Source: CAZEFK01 sp964511405 (GTDB taxonomy: Bacteria; Pseudomonadota; Alphaproteobacteria; Elsterales; Elsteraceae). Taken from it: a stretch of 20,917 nucleotides of DNA. Both the position numbers and the translations under genes were made by a program. A model generated the notes under the pieces. It ran no database searches and was not told the DNA's origin. It was given only the letters and a program-made list of their open reading frames with translations. Positions 1-6,923 of this stretch are shown here, one piece after another; the first letter of the stretch is position 1, and every line of letters begins with the position of its first letter. The stretch lies in assembly GCA_964511405.1 (NCBI GenBank), contig CAZEFK010000132.1:1-20917 (forward strand), in the 5' to 3' direction.

Positions 1-250
1 GGTCGATCAGGAAGGTCAGGTCGTCGCGCAGGGTCTGGCTGCGGTCGAGATATTGCTGCAGGCGGGTCGCCTCGTCGGTGGCGGTGCGCAGCGTGCGCAC
101 CCCGGCTTCGGCGCGGGCGCAGGCCTCGTTGAAGGACCGGATCAGCTGCTCCAGTTCCTCCCGGTTGCCGCGCAGGCCCTGGAGGCGGCGGTTGAGCATC
201 GCCGCATAGATGATGGTCGCGAGCAACAGGACCGCGAGAATGCCGTCCAT
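1..250 (-). CDS. DUF6468 family flagellar protein, partial (3' end beyond window)
   Basis: The first 83 residues are visible; the C-terminus runs off the left edge. The protein opens with MDGILAVLLLATIIYAAML, a single N-terminal membrane segment (about residues 3-19), followed by a charged helical, probably coiled-coil region (residues about 21-80, rich in R, E, Q, L). This fits the DUF6468 family, small membrane-anchored proteins that sit next to fliM in alphaproteobacterial flagellar operons; the molecular role is not established. The ATG lies 19 nt after the fliM stop on the same strand, so it should be translated from the fliL-fliM transcript. The family call rests on architecture and position, not on a catalytic motif. 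Confidence 0.7.
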   Translation of the reverse strand, partial: MDGILAVLLLATIIYAAMLNRRLQGLRGNREELEQLIRSFNEACARAEAGVRTLRTATDEATRLQQYLDRSQTLRDDLTFLID

Positions 251-269
251 AAAGAGGCTGGCCAAGGGG

Positions 270-1337
270 CTACTCCCGGTTCAGGCGGCTTTCGATCTTG
301 ATGGCAATATTGCCGTTCCGCTGGCCCATCTGGCCGCGGAACATGGCCACGCTGCCGCAGCGCAGGTTGACCAGGCTGTTCGGCTGCGAGGTCAGGACCA
401 GCTGCGACCCGGGTTCCCAGTTCAGCACGTCGTGCAGGCTGAGCGGCATCTCGTCGAGCACTGCCTCGATGCCCACATCGGTGTGCCACAGCTCGCCGGC
501 CAAGTGGTTTTCCCAGATCGAGTCCCGACCGAACTTCTCGCCCATGAACATCTGGAGCAGGATTTCGCGGACCGGTTCCAGCGTGGCGTAGGGCAGCAGC
601 AGCTCGAGCCGCCCGCCGCGGTCCTCCATATCGATGCGCAGCCGCGCCAGCACCGCCGCGTTGGCCGGGCGCGCGATCGCGGCGAACCGGGGATTGGTCT
701 CCAGCCGGTCGAAGCGGAAGGTCACCGGCGACAGCGGATCGAATGCCGCCGACAGGTCGCCCAGCACCACATGGACCATGCGCTCGACCAGGTTGCGCTC
801 GATGGTCGTATAGGGCCGGCCCTCGATGCGCATGGCGGCCGTGCCGCGGCGGCCGCCCAGCAGCACGTCGACGACCGAATAGATCAGCGCGCTGTCGATG
901 GTCAGCAGACCGAAATTGTCCCACTCCTCGGCCTTGAACACGCTCAGCATCGCCGGCAGCGGGATCGAGTTGAGGTAGTCGCCGAACCGGATCGAGGTGA
1001 TGTTGTCGAGGCTGACCTCGACATTGTCGGACGTGAAGTTGCGCAGCGACGTCGACATCATGCGCACGAGGCGGTCGAACACCACCTCCAGCATGGGCAG
1101 GCGCTCATACGATACCAGCGCCGAGTTGACGATCGCCGCGATGCCCGAGCCGTCGCCCGCGCTGCCGCCGGCGTCGTCGAAGCCCAGCAGGCTGTCGATC
1201 TCGTCCTGGTTCAGCACCCGGGTCGACCCGCTCTCGCCGAAATCGGCGCCGCCGTCGCCGGCACCATCGCCTTCGGTCATCGCCGCCCATTCGGCGGCGA
1301 GCAGATCGTCTTCCTCGGTGTCGCCGGGTCCGGCCAT
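270..1337 (-). CDS. fliM: Flagellar motor switch protein FliM
   Basis: 355 residues, close to the usual family length plus an acidic N-terminal extension of about 40 residues. FliM forms the middle of the cytoplasmic C-ring and binds phosphorylated CheY, linking chemotaxis to rotation. The conserved CheY-P-binding peptide is seen at residues 42-53 (LNQDEIDSLLGF) rather than at the extreme N-terminus, which I believe is common in alphaproteobacteria. The middle domain follows (about 70-260) and then the FliN-like SpoA domain (about 280-350, ending LNRE). An AAGGAG ribosome-binding site lies at 1348-1353, 10 nt before the ATG. It is 52 nt downstream of fliL and 19 nt upstream of the DUF6468 gene, giving an operon fliL-fliM-DUF6468. 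Confidence 0.96.
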   Translation of the reverse strand: MAGPGDTEEDDLLAAEWAAMTEGDGAGDGGADFGESGSTRVLNQDEIDSLLGFDDAGGSAGDGSGIAAIVNSALVSYERLPMLEVVFDRLVRMMSTSLRNFTSDNVEVSLDNITSIRFGDYLNSIPLPAMLSVFKAEEWDNFGLLTIDSALIYSVVDVLLGGRRGTAAMRIEGRPYTTIERNLVERMVHVVLGDLSAAFDPLSPVTFRFDRLETNPRFAAIARPANAAVLARLRIDMEDRGGRLELLLPYATLEPVREILLQMFMGEKFGRDSIWENHLAGELWHTDVGIEAVLDEMPLSLHDVLNWEPGSQLVLTSQPNSLVNLRCGSVAMFRGQMGQRNGNIAIKIESRLNRE

Positions 1338-1389
1338 GGCGTCTCAGCTCCTTCGTCGAGCAGCCGGGGTCACCCCCTCGCTCCGCCCC

Positions 1390-1902
1390 CTACTGGATGA
1401 GCATTTCCTTGAACAGCACGTCGCGGACCTGGACCGGACGCACCGCGACGTTGATCCGCGACAGCAACTCCTCGCGCAGGCGGATCAGCCCCGCCGAGCC
1501 CTGGAGTTGGTCGGGCCGAAGCTCCCGCAGATAGACCTGAAAAGTATCTATCACACGTGGCAGCACCTTATCCACAGCCGCGCGGTCTTCGACCCGATCG
1601 AGCTCCAGGCTGATCGAGATCTTGAGGTAGACCGGCCGCGGTCCGTCGCTGCGCAGGTTGGCCAGGATGTCCGGAACGTCGTAATAGACCGGCTGGCGCG
1701 GCTGGTCCGACCGTTGCACGGCCTGGGCCTCCTCGCCCCCCTTGGCGCCGCCGAGGATGCCGGTGACATACAGTCCGGCCCCGGCGCCGAGCACCAGGAT
1801 CAGCGGCAACAGGATGAACAGGACCAGCTTCTTGCCGCTCAGGCGCTTACGGCCGCCCATCGGCCGACCGCCGCCATCCTCTTCCATCGTATCTGCCGTC
1901 AT
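1390..1902 (-). CDS. fliL: Flagellar basal body-associated protein FliL
   Basis: 170 residues, normal for FliL. The short cytoplasmic N-terminus (residues 1-25, with basic GRKRLSGKK) precedes one membrane segment at about 26-50, then a periplasmic domain that ends in the typical FliL C-terminus (VLFKEMLIQ). FliL surrounds the stator units at the inner membrane and supports torque generation. The ATG at 1902 has a GGGAG ribosome-binding site a few bases upstream; an in-frame ATG five codons later is less well placed. It is the first gene of the leftward fliL-fliM unit, and a CtrA-like box lies 60 nt upstream of its start. Confidence 0.94.
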   Translation of the reverse strand: MTADTMEEDGGGRPMGGRKRLSGKKLVLFILLPLILVLGAGAGLYVTGILGGAKGGEEAQAVQRSDQPRQPVYYDVPDILANLRSDGPRPVYLKISISLELDRVEDRAAVDKVLPRVIDTFQVYLRELRPDQLQGSAGLIRLREELLSRINVAVRPVQVRDVLFKEMLIQ

Positions 1903-1961
1903 GCGGACTCCCGGTCGGCTGGCGTGTCGAGGGCTCGGCCGCGACTTTCATATGTTTTGGG

Positions 1962-1976
1962 TTAACGAAGCGTTTA
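1962..1976 (-). promoter_or_regulatory. CtrA-like binding site upstream of fliL
   Basis: TTAA-N7-TTTA (TTAACGAAGCGTTTA), one base off the CtrA consensus TTAA-N7-TTAA and in a locally AT-rich patch of an otherwise very GC-rich region. It lies 60 nt before the fliL start. In Caulobacter the fliLM operon is a CtrA-controlled class II unit, so position and family knowledge agree; binding itself is inferred. Confidence 0.55.
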
Positions 1977-2036
1977 GACGCGCCGTATTACCTGAATGCG
2001 TTACCGCGGTGCAACCGCCGCCGGCGTCATCGCAGG

Positions 2037-2053
2037 CGGCAGAAATTGCCCGG
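2037..2053. promoter_or_regulatory. 17-bp partial palindrome, candidate activator (FlbD/ftr-like) site for flgF
   Basis: CGGCAGAAATTGCCCGG, matching 15 of 17 positions of the element at 9635-9651 before flgI. Its centre is about 97 bp upstream of the -12 GC of the sigma-54 element at 2129-2144, a usual distance for a sigma-54 enhancer site. In Caulobacter, FlbD binds ftr elements at such places; that this is an ftr site is inference. Confidence 0.5.
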
Positions 2054-2128
2054 CAATCCCCGCCCTGCGCCGGCTTGGCCATAGGCGGGCGACGGGCGAT
2101 ACGCCACGGAAACCGGGCGGCTGCCACT

Positions 2129-2144
2129 TGGCACGCCGCCTGCT
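2129..2144 (+). promoter_or_regulatory. Sigma-54 (-24/-12) promoter for flgFGAH
   Basis: TGGCACG-CCGC-CTGCT matches the sigma-54 consensus TGGCACG-N4-TTGCW with one mismatch in the -12 half, and has the required GG-N10-GC spacing (GG 2130-2131, GC 2142-2143). Expected transcription start is near 2155, leaving a leader of about 64 nt before flgF. Sigma-54 control of rod and ring genes is known in Caulobacter (class III). Confidence 0.8.
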
Positions 2145-2218
2145 AGGAGGATCCCAGGAATACCGCGCAGCGGCGCCCTGCGGTCGCCGAGGCATGAAGG
2201 ATCGAAGGCTGGCAGCTG

Positions 2219-2950
2219 ATGGAATCCCCGATCTACATCGCACTGTCGCGGCAGACGGCCTTGGCGCGCGAGCTTAACGTCGTCGCCAACAACGTGGCCA
2301 ACGCCTCGACCACCGGCTTCCGGGCCGAACGGACGTTGTTCCAGGAGTATCTGCTGCAGACCGGCCGCGGCGGCCAGCGCGACCAGGTGTCCGAAACCCA
2401 GGACGTCGGGCTGGTGCGAGACACCCGGCCAGGCGACCTGATCGAGACCGCCAATACATCCGACATCGCCGTGCGCGGCACCGGCTACCTGGTGATCGGC
2501 GCACCGGGCCAGGAGCTGTACACCCGCTCCAGCACCTTCACGATCAACGCCAACAACCAGATCCAGACGGCCGACGGCTATCCGCTGCTCGGCCAGAACG
2601 GCCCGATCACCCTGCCGCCGGGCCAGACCGCGTTCCGGGTCGCGGGCGACGGCTCGGTGACGTCGCCCGACGGCAGCCAGCAATATGGCAAGCTGCGCAC
2701 CGTGCAGTTCGACAACGAGCAGCTGCTGCGCAAGGCCGGCGTCAACGCCTACGCCACCGACCAGACGGCCAAGCCGCTCGCTCAACCCGACATCGTGCAG
2801 GGCGCGATCGAAGGCTCGAACGTCAAGCCGATCATGGAGATCACTCGCCTGGTCCAGATCCAGCGCGACTACGAAGCCATCCAGAAGATGGTGCAGGACC
2901 AGGACGACCAGCAGAAGCAGGCGCTGCAGCGCCTGGTGCAAAACGCGTGA
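2219..2950 (+). CDS. flgF: Flagellar proximal rod protein FlgF
   Basis: 243 residues, the usual FlgF length. FlgF is a component of the periplasmic proximal rod, exported by the flagellar type III apparatus. The N-terminal rod motif with NVVANNVANASTTGFRAE (about residues 20-37) and the C-terminal helical region (VQIQRDYEAIQKMV, about 218-231) are the conserved flg_bb_rod ends that pack into the axial D0 core; the middle carries the beta-rich domain. The start ATG follows an AAGG at 2205-2208. It is the first gene after the sigma-54 element and lies 35 nt before flgG. FlgF and FlgG are paralogues; the order F then G and the shorter length support this assignment. Confidence 0.95.
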   Translation: MESPIYIALSRQTALARELNVVANNVANASTTGFRAERTLFQEYLLQTGRGGQRDQVSETQDVGLVRDTRPGDLIETANTSDIAVRGTGYLVIGAPGQELYTRSSTFTINANNQIQTADGYPLLGQNGPITLPPGQTAFRVAGDGSVTSPDGSQQYGKLRTVQFDNEQLLRKAGVNAYATDQTAKPLAQPDIVQGAIEGSNVKPIMEITRLVQIQRDYEAIQKMVQDQDDQQKQALQRLVQNA

Positions 2951-2985
2951 CCAGGGCCTAACCGGATCCAAGGGGAAGTCAGCCG

Positions 2986-3771
2986 ATGCGTTCGCTCAAC
3001 ATCGCCGCCACGGGCATGCTCGCCCAGCAGCTTAATGTCGAGGTCATCTCGAACAACATCGCGAACATCAACACCACCGGCTTCAAGCGCAGCCGCGCGG
3101 AATTCCAGGATCTGCTGTACCAGAACGAGCGGCGGGTCGGCTCCAGCTCGTCGGACGCCGGCACCACGGTCCCGTCGGGCATCCAGGTCGGCCTTGGCGT
3201 GCGCACCGCCTCGGTGGCGCGGCTCAACGAACAGGGCAACCTGCAGTCGACCTCGAACCCGCTCGATGTGGCGATCCAGGGCGTCGGCTTCTTCCAGGTG
3301 ACGCTGCCCAACGGCGATACCGCCTACACCCGGGCCGGCGCGCTGCAGCTCAGCCAGGACAGCAAGCTGGTGACCCCCGACGGCTTCCCGATCCTCGGCG
3401 TCAACCAGATCCCGCAGAACGCGCTGTCGATCTCGATCAACGCCCAGGGCACCGTCGAAGTCCAGGTCGCAGGCCAGGCCCAGCCCCAGCAGGCCGGCCA
3501 GGTCGAGCTCGCGACCTTCGCCAACGAGGCCGGCCTGGAAGCGATCGGCAACAACCTGTTCCGCGAGACGCCGGCCTCCGGCGCGCCCCAGACGGGCAAT
3601 CCGGGCACCAACAACCTCGGCACCATTCTGCAGGGCTTCATCGAGACCTCGAACGTCAACGTCGTCTCGGAGATCACGAACCTGATCACGGCGCAGCGCG
3701 CCTACGAGATGAACAGCCGCGTCATCGAAACCTCGGACCAGATGCTGAACACCCTGTCGCAGCTCAGATAA
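2986..3771 (+). CDS. flgG: Flagellar distal rod protein FlgG
   Basis: 261 residues, as expected for FlgG, which polymerises into the distal rod crossing the P and L rings. The N-terminus (MRSLNIAATGMLAQQLNVEV then NNIANINTTGFKRSR, residues about 37-51) is highly typical, as is the C-terminal axial helix with ITAQRAYEMNSRVIETSDQM. An AGGGGAA ribosome-binding site precedes the ATG. It is placed between flgF and flgA, the usual arrangement. No irregularity was seen. Confidence 0.97.
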   Translation: MRSLNIAATGMLAQQLNVEVISNNIANINTTGFKRSRAEFQDLLYQNERRVGSSSSDAGTTVPSGIQVGLGVRTASVARLNEQGNLQSTSNPLDVAIQGVGFFQVTLPNGDTAYTRAGALQLSQDSKLVTPDGFPILGVNQIPQNALSISINAQGTVEVQVAGQAQPQQAGQVELATFANEAGLEAIGNNLFRETPASGAPQTGNPGTNNLGTILQGFIETSNVNVVSEITNLITAQRAYEMNSRVIETSDQMLNTLSQLR

Positions 3772-3780
3772 GGAGCCATG

Positions 3781-4767
3781 ATGCGGCGCGCGCTCCTCGT
3801 CCTGGCCATGATGCTGGCGCTGCCGCTGGCGGTTCACGCCCAATCCCCCGGGCAGTCCGCCGGGGCCGGCCAGGGCACGGTGGCGCTGCGCAGCGACGTC
3901 CAGGTCGATCGCGACCGGGTGACCCTGGGGGATCTGTTCACCGGCCTGCCGCCCACGGTGCGTGGCGACGTCCCGGTCGCCCCGGCGCCGCAGCCCGGCG
4001 GCCGCAGCGTGCTGGATGCGGGGTTCCTGCAAACCCTGGCCGCCACCTATGGCCTCGCCTGGACGCCGAGCCGTCTGGACAAGGTCACGGTCAGCCGGGC
4101 CGGCGCCACGCTGGGCGCCGATGCCATGCGCGCCGTCGTGGCTCCGCTGCTGGCGCAGCGCGGCATCGTCGGCGACGTCGACATCGTGTTCGACAACGAG
4201 CAGGCGCGGTTGATCGCCCCCAGCCTGGCCACGCCGATCAGCGTCGACCAGTTCACCTTCGATCCGATCCACCACCGGTTCGTCGCGACGCTCTCTGCGG
4301 GCACGACAGAGCGCCTGGTGATGCCGGGACGGATCATGGAGGCCATGACCATCGCCGTGCCGGCGCGGCCGATCCAGGCCGGCGAGCGCATCCAGCCGCG
4401 GGACCTCAAGCAGGTCCGCATCCGCCTCGACCAGCTCGGCCGCACCGCCGCGACCCAAGCCGAGTCGATCATCGGCAAGATCGCCCGGCGGATGCTGCCG
4501 CCCGACCAGCCGATCCGGGTGGCCGACATCGAGATGCCGATCCTGGTGCGCCGCAACGGTTTGGTTACCGTCAACGTGGTATCCGGGCGGCTGGTGATCT
4601 CGATGCAAGCCAAGGCGCTCGACGACGGCGCCGACGGAGCCACGGTGCGCGTCCAAAACCCGCGGGGAAACAAGATTTTCGAAGGGATCGTGACCGGGCC
4701 GGGCATGGTGACGCTGCCGCTCGCCCCGGGTGTCGCGCCGCCGGCCGCGGCGGCCGCGGTCCGCTGA
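3781..4767 (+). CDS. flgA: Flagella basal body P-ring formation chaperone FlgA
   Basis: 328 residues from this ATG. FlgA is a periplasmic chaperone that aids assembly of FlgI into the P ring. A Sec signal peptide (MRRALLVLAMMLALPLAVHA, cleavage predicted after A20, before Q) precedes the mature domain. The C-terminal SAF-type region is recognisable from about residue 195 (VPARPIQAGERIQPRDLKQV, then RRMLPPDQPI) to the end, with a low-complexity alanine/proline tail. Two adjacent ATGs occur at 3778 and 3781; the AGGAG at 3771-3775 is only 2 nt from the first but 5 nt from the second, so 3781 is preferred. The stop TGA overlaps the flgH ATG by one base (TGATG), implying translational coupling. 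The protein is longer than many FlgA proteins, mainly at the N-terminal side. Confidence 0.92.
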   Translation: MRRALLVLAMMLALPLAVHAQSPGQSAGAGQGTVALRSDVQVDRDRVTLGDLFTGLPPTVRGDVPVAPAPQPGGRSVLDAGFLQTLAATYGLAWTPSRLDKVTVSRAGATLGADAMRAVVAPLLAQRGIVGDVDIVFDNEQARLIAPSLATPISVDQFTFDPIHHRFVATLSAGTTERLVMPGRIMEAMTIAVPARPIQAGERIQPRDLKQVRIRLDQLGRTAATQAESIIGKIARRMLPPDQPIRVADIEMPILVRRNGLVTVNVVSGRLVISMQAKALDDGADGATVRVQNPRGNKIFEGIVTGPGMVTLPLAPGVAPPAAAAAVR

Positions 4768-5516
4768 TGCTTCGGCCCACCACCCTTGCGAGCCTGCTGC
4801 TGGCCGGCACGATGCTGGCCGGCTGCAACGCGTTCGATCGGCTGGCGGCGATCGGCGAGCAGCCGGCACTGACCCAGATCCAGAACCCGCAGGCCGATCC
4901 CAACTACCGGCCCGTCAGCCTGCCGATGCCGGCGCCGATCGTCTCGCAGCACCAGCCCAACTCGCTGTGGCGCCAGGGCAGCCGGCAATTCTTCAAGGAC
5001 CAGCGGGCGACCCAGGTCGGCGACATCCTGACCGTGATCATCCAGATCAACGATCGCGGCCAGCTGCAGAACCAGACGACCCGGACCCGGACCAACACCG
5101 AGACCGACAACCTCAACAATCTGCTGGGGTTCACGGGCGCCATCGGGCATTTCCTGCCCGGCCACGGCACCGGCGTGCCCAAGCTCGCCGACATCAATTC
5201 CAACGTCAACAACACCGGCACCGGCCAGATCAATCGCCAGGAGCAGATCAACCTGCGCCTGGCCGCCCTCATCGACCAGGTCCTGCCCAACGGCAACATG
5301 GTCCTGCATGGCCGCCAGGAAGTCCGGATCAACTACGAAGTGCGCGAGCTCCAGCTCGCCGGCGTCATCCGCCCCGAAGACATCAGCAACCAGAACACCA
5401 TCAGCTACGACCAGATCGCCGAGGCCCGCATCTCCTACGGCGGCCGCGGCCAGCTGACCGACGTCCAGCAACCCCGCTACGGGGCCCAGTTCCTGGACGT
5501 CATCCTGCCGTTCTAG
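4767..5516 (+). CDS. flgH: Flagellar L-ring protein FlgH, copy 1
   Basis: 249 residues. FlgH is an outer-membrane lipoprotein that builds the L ring around the distal rod. The lipoprotein signal ends in the lipobox LAGC with acylated Cys20. Conserved FlgH features include NSLWRQGSRQFFKDQRA, the GDILTVII segment, the Q-rich linker, GNMVLHGRQEVRINYEVREL, and a C-terminus ending DVILPF. It is coupled to flgA by a TGATG overlap, so this copy sits in the normal gene order. A second flgH begins 22 nt after its stop. Mature proteins are both 230 residues and differ at only four positions, all near the C-terminus. Both copies look intact. Confidence 0.95.
   Translation: MLRPTTLASLLLAGTMLAGCNAFDRLAAIGEQPALTQIQNPQADPNYRPVSLPMPAPIVSQHQPNSLWRQGSRQFFKDQRATQVGDILTVIIQINDRGQLQNQTTRTRTNTETDNLNNLLGFTGAIGHFLPGHGTGVPKLADINSNVNNTGTGQINRQEQINLRLAALIDQVLPNGNMVLHGRQEVRINYEVRELQLAGVIRPEDISNQNTISYDQIAEARISYGGRGQLTDVQQPRYGAQFLDVILPF
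4869..5403 (+). repeat. Perfect 535-bp direct repeat, unit 1 (in flgH copy 1)
   Basis: Aligned at an offset of 820 bp, these 535 bases are identical to 5689-6223. The flanks within the same two genes differ: 12 differences in the last 113 bases and several in the signal-peptide region. The sharp edges of identity suggest gene conversion between the copies. Confidence 0.9.
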
Positions 5517-5538
5517 AAAAAGGGGACCGCCGGGGACC

Positions 5539-6336
5539 ATGTCGCGGCTTGATGCGCGATCCACCGAACACGGCGCCGGCTATCGCCCGCGCCGTCTTGC
5601 AACCTGGGCGAGCCTGCTGCTGGCCGGCACCGCGCTGGCGGGCTGCAACGCGTTCGATCGGCTGGCGGCGATCGGCGAGCAGCCGGCGCTGACCCAGATC
5701 CAGAACCCGCAGGCCGATCCCAACTACCGGCCCGTCAGCCTGCCGATGCCGGCGCCGATCGTCTCGCAGCACCAGCCCAACTCGCTGTGGCGCCAGGGCA
5801 GCCGGCAATTCTTCAAGGACCAGCGGGCGACCCAGGTCGGCGACATCCTGACCGTGATCATCCAGATCAACGATCGCGGCCAGCTGCAGAACCAGACGAC
5901 CCGGACCCGGACCAACACCGAGACCGACAACCTCAACAATCTGCTGGGGTTCACGGGCGCCATCGGGCATTTCCTGCCCGGCCACGGCACCGGCGTGCCC
6001 AAGCTCGCCGACATCAATTCCAACGTCAACAACACCGGCACCGGCCAGATCAATCGCCAGGAGCAGATCAACCTGCGCCTGGCCGCCCTCATCGACCAGG
6101 TCCTGCCCAACGGCAACATGGTCCTGCATGGCCGCCAGGAAGTCCGGATCAACTACGAAGTGCGCGAGCTCCAGCTCGCCGGCGTCATCCGCCCCGAAGA
6201 CATCAGCAACCAGAACACCATCAACTACGACCAGATCGCCGAGGCCCGCATCGCCTATGGCGGCCGCGGCCAGCTGACCGATGTCCAGCAGCCTCGCTAC
6301 GGCTCGCAATTCCTCGACGTCATCATGCCGTTCTAG
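5539..6336 (+). CDS. flgH: Flagellar L-ring protein FlgH, copy 2 (tandem paralogue)
   Basis: 265 residues. Same lipoprotein family as the preceding gene, with lipobox LAGC at acylated Cys36. The signal is longer by 16 residues and starts with an unrelated, polar and basic N-terminus (MSRLDARSTEHGAGYRPRR). The mature part is 230 residues and differs from copy 1 by Ser/Asn, Ser/Ala, Ala/Ser and Leu/Met exchanges close to the C-terminus. The start is preceded by purine/G-rich CGGGGACC; no other in-frame ATG upstream of the lipobox was found. It is 22 nt downstream of copy 1 and ends just before a strong hairpin. Both copies may feed one L ring, or one may be specialised; the sequence does not decide. 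A collapsed or duplicated assembly is unlikely because the ends differ. Confidence 0.93.
   Translation: MSRLDARSTEHGAGYRPRRLATWASLLLAGTALAGCNAFDRLAAIGEQPALTQIQNPQADPNYRPVSLPMPAPIVSQHQPNSLWRQGSRQFFKDQRATQVGDILTVIIQINDRGQLQNQTTRTRTNTETDNLNNLLGFTGAIGHFLPGHGTGVPKLADINSNVNNTGTGQINRQEQINLRLAALIDQVLPNGNMVLHGRQEVRINYEVRELQLAGVIRPEDISNQNTINYDQIAEARIAYGGRGQLTDVQQPRYGSQFLDVIMPF
5689..6223 (+). repeat. Perfect 535-bp direct repeat, unit 2 (in flgH copy 2)
   Basis: Partner of 4869-5403. Zero differences over 535 bases, compared with about 10 percent difference in the 113 bases that follow, many at third codon positions. Confidence 0.9.
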
Positions 6337-6342
6337 CCCGGC

Positions 6343-6380
6343 CGGTCGCCGTGGCCGGGCTGCCCCGGCCACGGCGACCG
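6343..6380. terminator. Perfect 17-bp-stem hairpin between convergent flgH2 and dksA
   Basis: Left arm CGGTCGCCGTGGCCGGG (6343-6359), loop CTGC, right arm its exact reverse complement (6364-6380). It starts 6 nt after the flgH copy 2 stop and ends 7 nt before the dksA stop on the other strand, so it can serve both directions. There is no T-run, so classical intrinsic termination is not assured; a role in 3' end protection is also possible. Confidence 0.75.
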
Positions 6381-6387
6381 CATGGGC

Positions 6388-6804
6388 TCAATCGTCGCGG
6401 TGGGTCCGCTCCATCCGCTCGTGGCGCTCCTGCGCTTCCAGGCCGAGGGTGGCGATCGGTCGTGCCTCGAGCCGACGCAGACTGATCGGCTCGTTGGTCT
6501 CGTCGCAGTAGCCGTAGGTGCCGTCCTCGATCCGGCGCAGGGCTGAATCGATCTTGCTGATCAGCTTGCGTTCCCGGTCCCGCGTGCGCAACTCCAAGGA
6601 CCGGTCTGTTTCCAGCGTCGCCCGATCGGTCAAATCAGGCTGATGCAGGTTCTCGGACTGCATCGCGGTGACTGTTTCGCTAGACTCCTGAAGCAACTCC
6701 GAACGCCAGCGCAGCAATTTCTGGCGGAAATACTCAAGCTGCATCTCATTCATGAACGGTTCGTCATCGGACGGTCGGTAGTCCGGCGGCAACAAGGGCG
6801 ACAT
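6388..6804 (-). CDS. dksA: RNA polymerase-binding transcription factor DksA (one-cysteine type)
   Basis: 138 residues from the ATG at 6804; a GTG two codons upstream is an alternative, but GAGG stands suitably before the ATG. DksA enters the RNA polymerase secondary channel and, with ppGpp, alters initiation. The long coiled coil (about 22-95) carries the tip motif DLTDRA (57-62), equal to the essential DxxDxA. The zinc-finger region (GYCDETNEPISLRRLEARP) has only Cys100; the other three zinc cysteines are replaced by Thr/Ala-type residues. Rhodobacter sphaeroides DksA is a known functional one-cysteine, zinc-independent form. It converges with flgH copy 2 and lies downstream of fliX, with its own likely promoter in the gap. 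Confidence 0.93.
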   Translation of the reverse strand: MSPLLPPDYRPSDDEPFMNEMQLEYFRQKLLRWRSELLQESSETVTAMQSENLHQPDLTDRATLETDRSLELRTRDRERKLISKIDSALRRIEDGTYGYCDETNEPISLRRLEARPIATLGLEAQERHERMERTHRDD

Positions 6805-6839
6805 CAGCACCTCGGGTGCGCGAGCTTGAAACCGGCCGG

Positions 6840-6869
6840 ACTATAACCACCGGAACTTGCCGGGGGCAA
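6840..6869 (-). promoter_or_regulatory. Candidate sigma-70 promoter of dksA
   Basis: On the minus strand a -35 TTGCCC (6864-6869) and a -10 TATAGT (6840-6845) are separated by 18 bp, placing the start near 6833 and the leader at about 29 nt. The -10 matches 5 of 6 consensus positions and the -35 matches 4 of 6. Confidence 0.45.
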
Positions 6870-6871
6870 GT
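6855..6871. promoter_or_regulatory. Inverted repeat overlapping the dksA -35 (operator or fliX terminator hairpin)
   Basis: ACTTGCC-GGG-GGCAAGT is a perfect 7-bp inverted repeat with a 3-nt centre. It lies about 50 nt past the fliX stop and covers the proposed dksA -35. It could be a repressor operator or a weak terminator for fliX; there is no T-run after it. Confidence 0.4.
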
Positions 6872-6923
6872 CCGTTCACAGAAATCACCAATGACGTCAG
6901 GGCAATCGCAAACGTCCGGGAAC

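Noticed and set aside
2869..4869. 666-codon minus-strand open frame opposite flgG and flgA
   Set aside because: Shadow frame with Arg/Asp/Gly bias; the plus strand codes for well-known flagellar proteins.
4767..6336. flgH repeat as an assembly artefact
   Set aside because: The two copies have different starts and different last 113 bases plus a distinct spacer, which a mis-assembly of one gene would not create.
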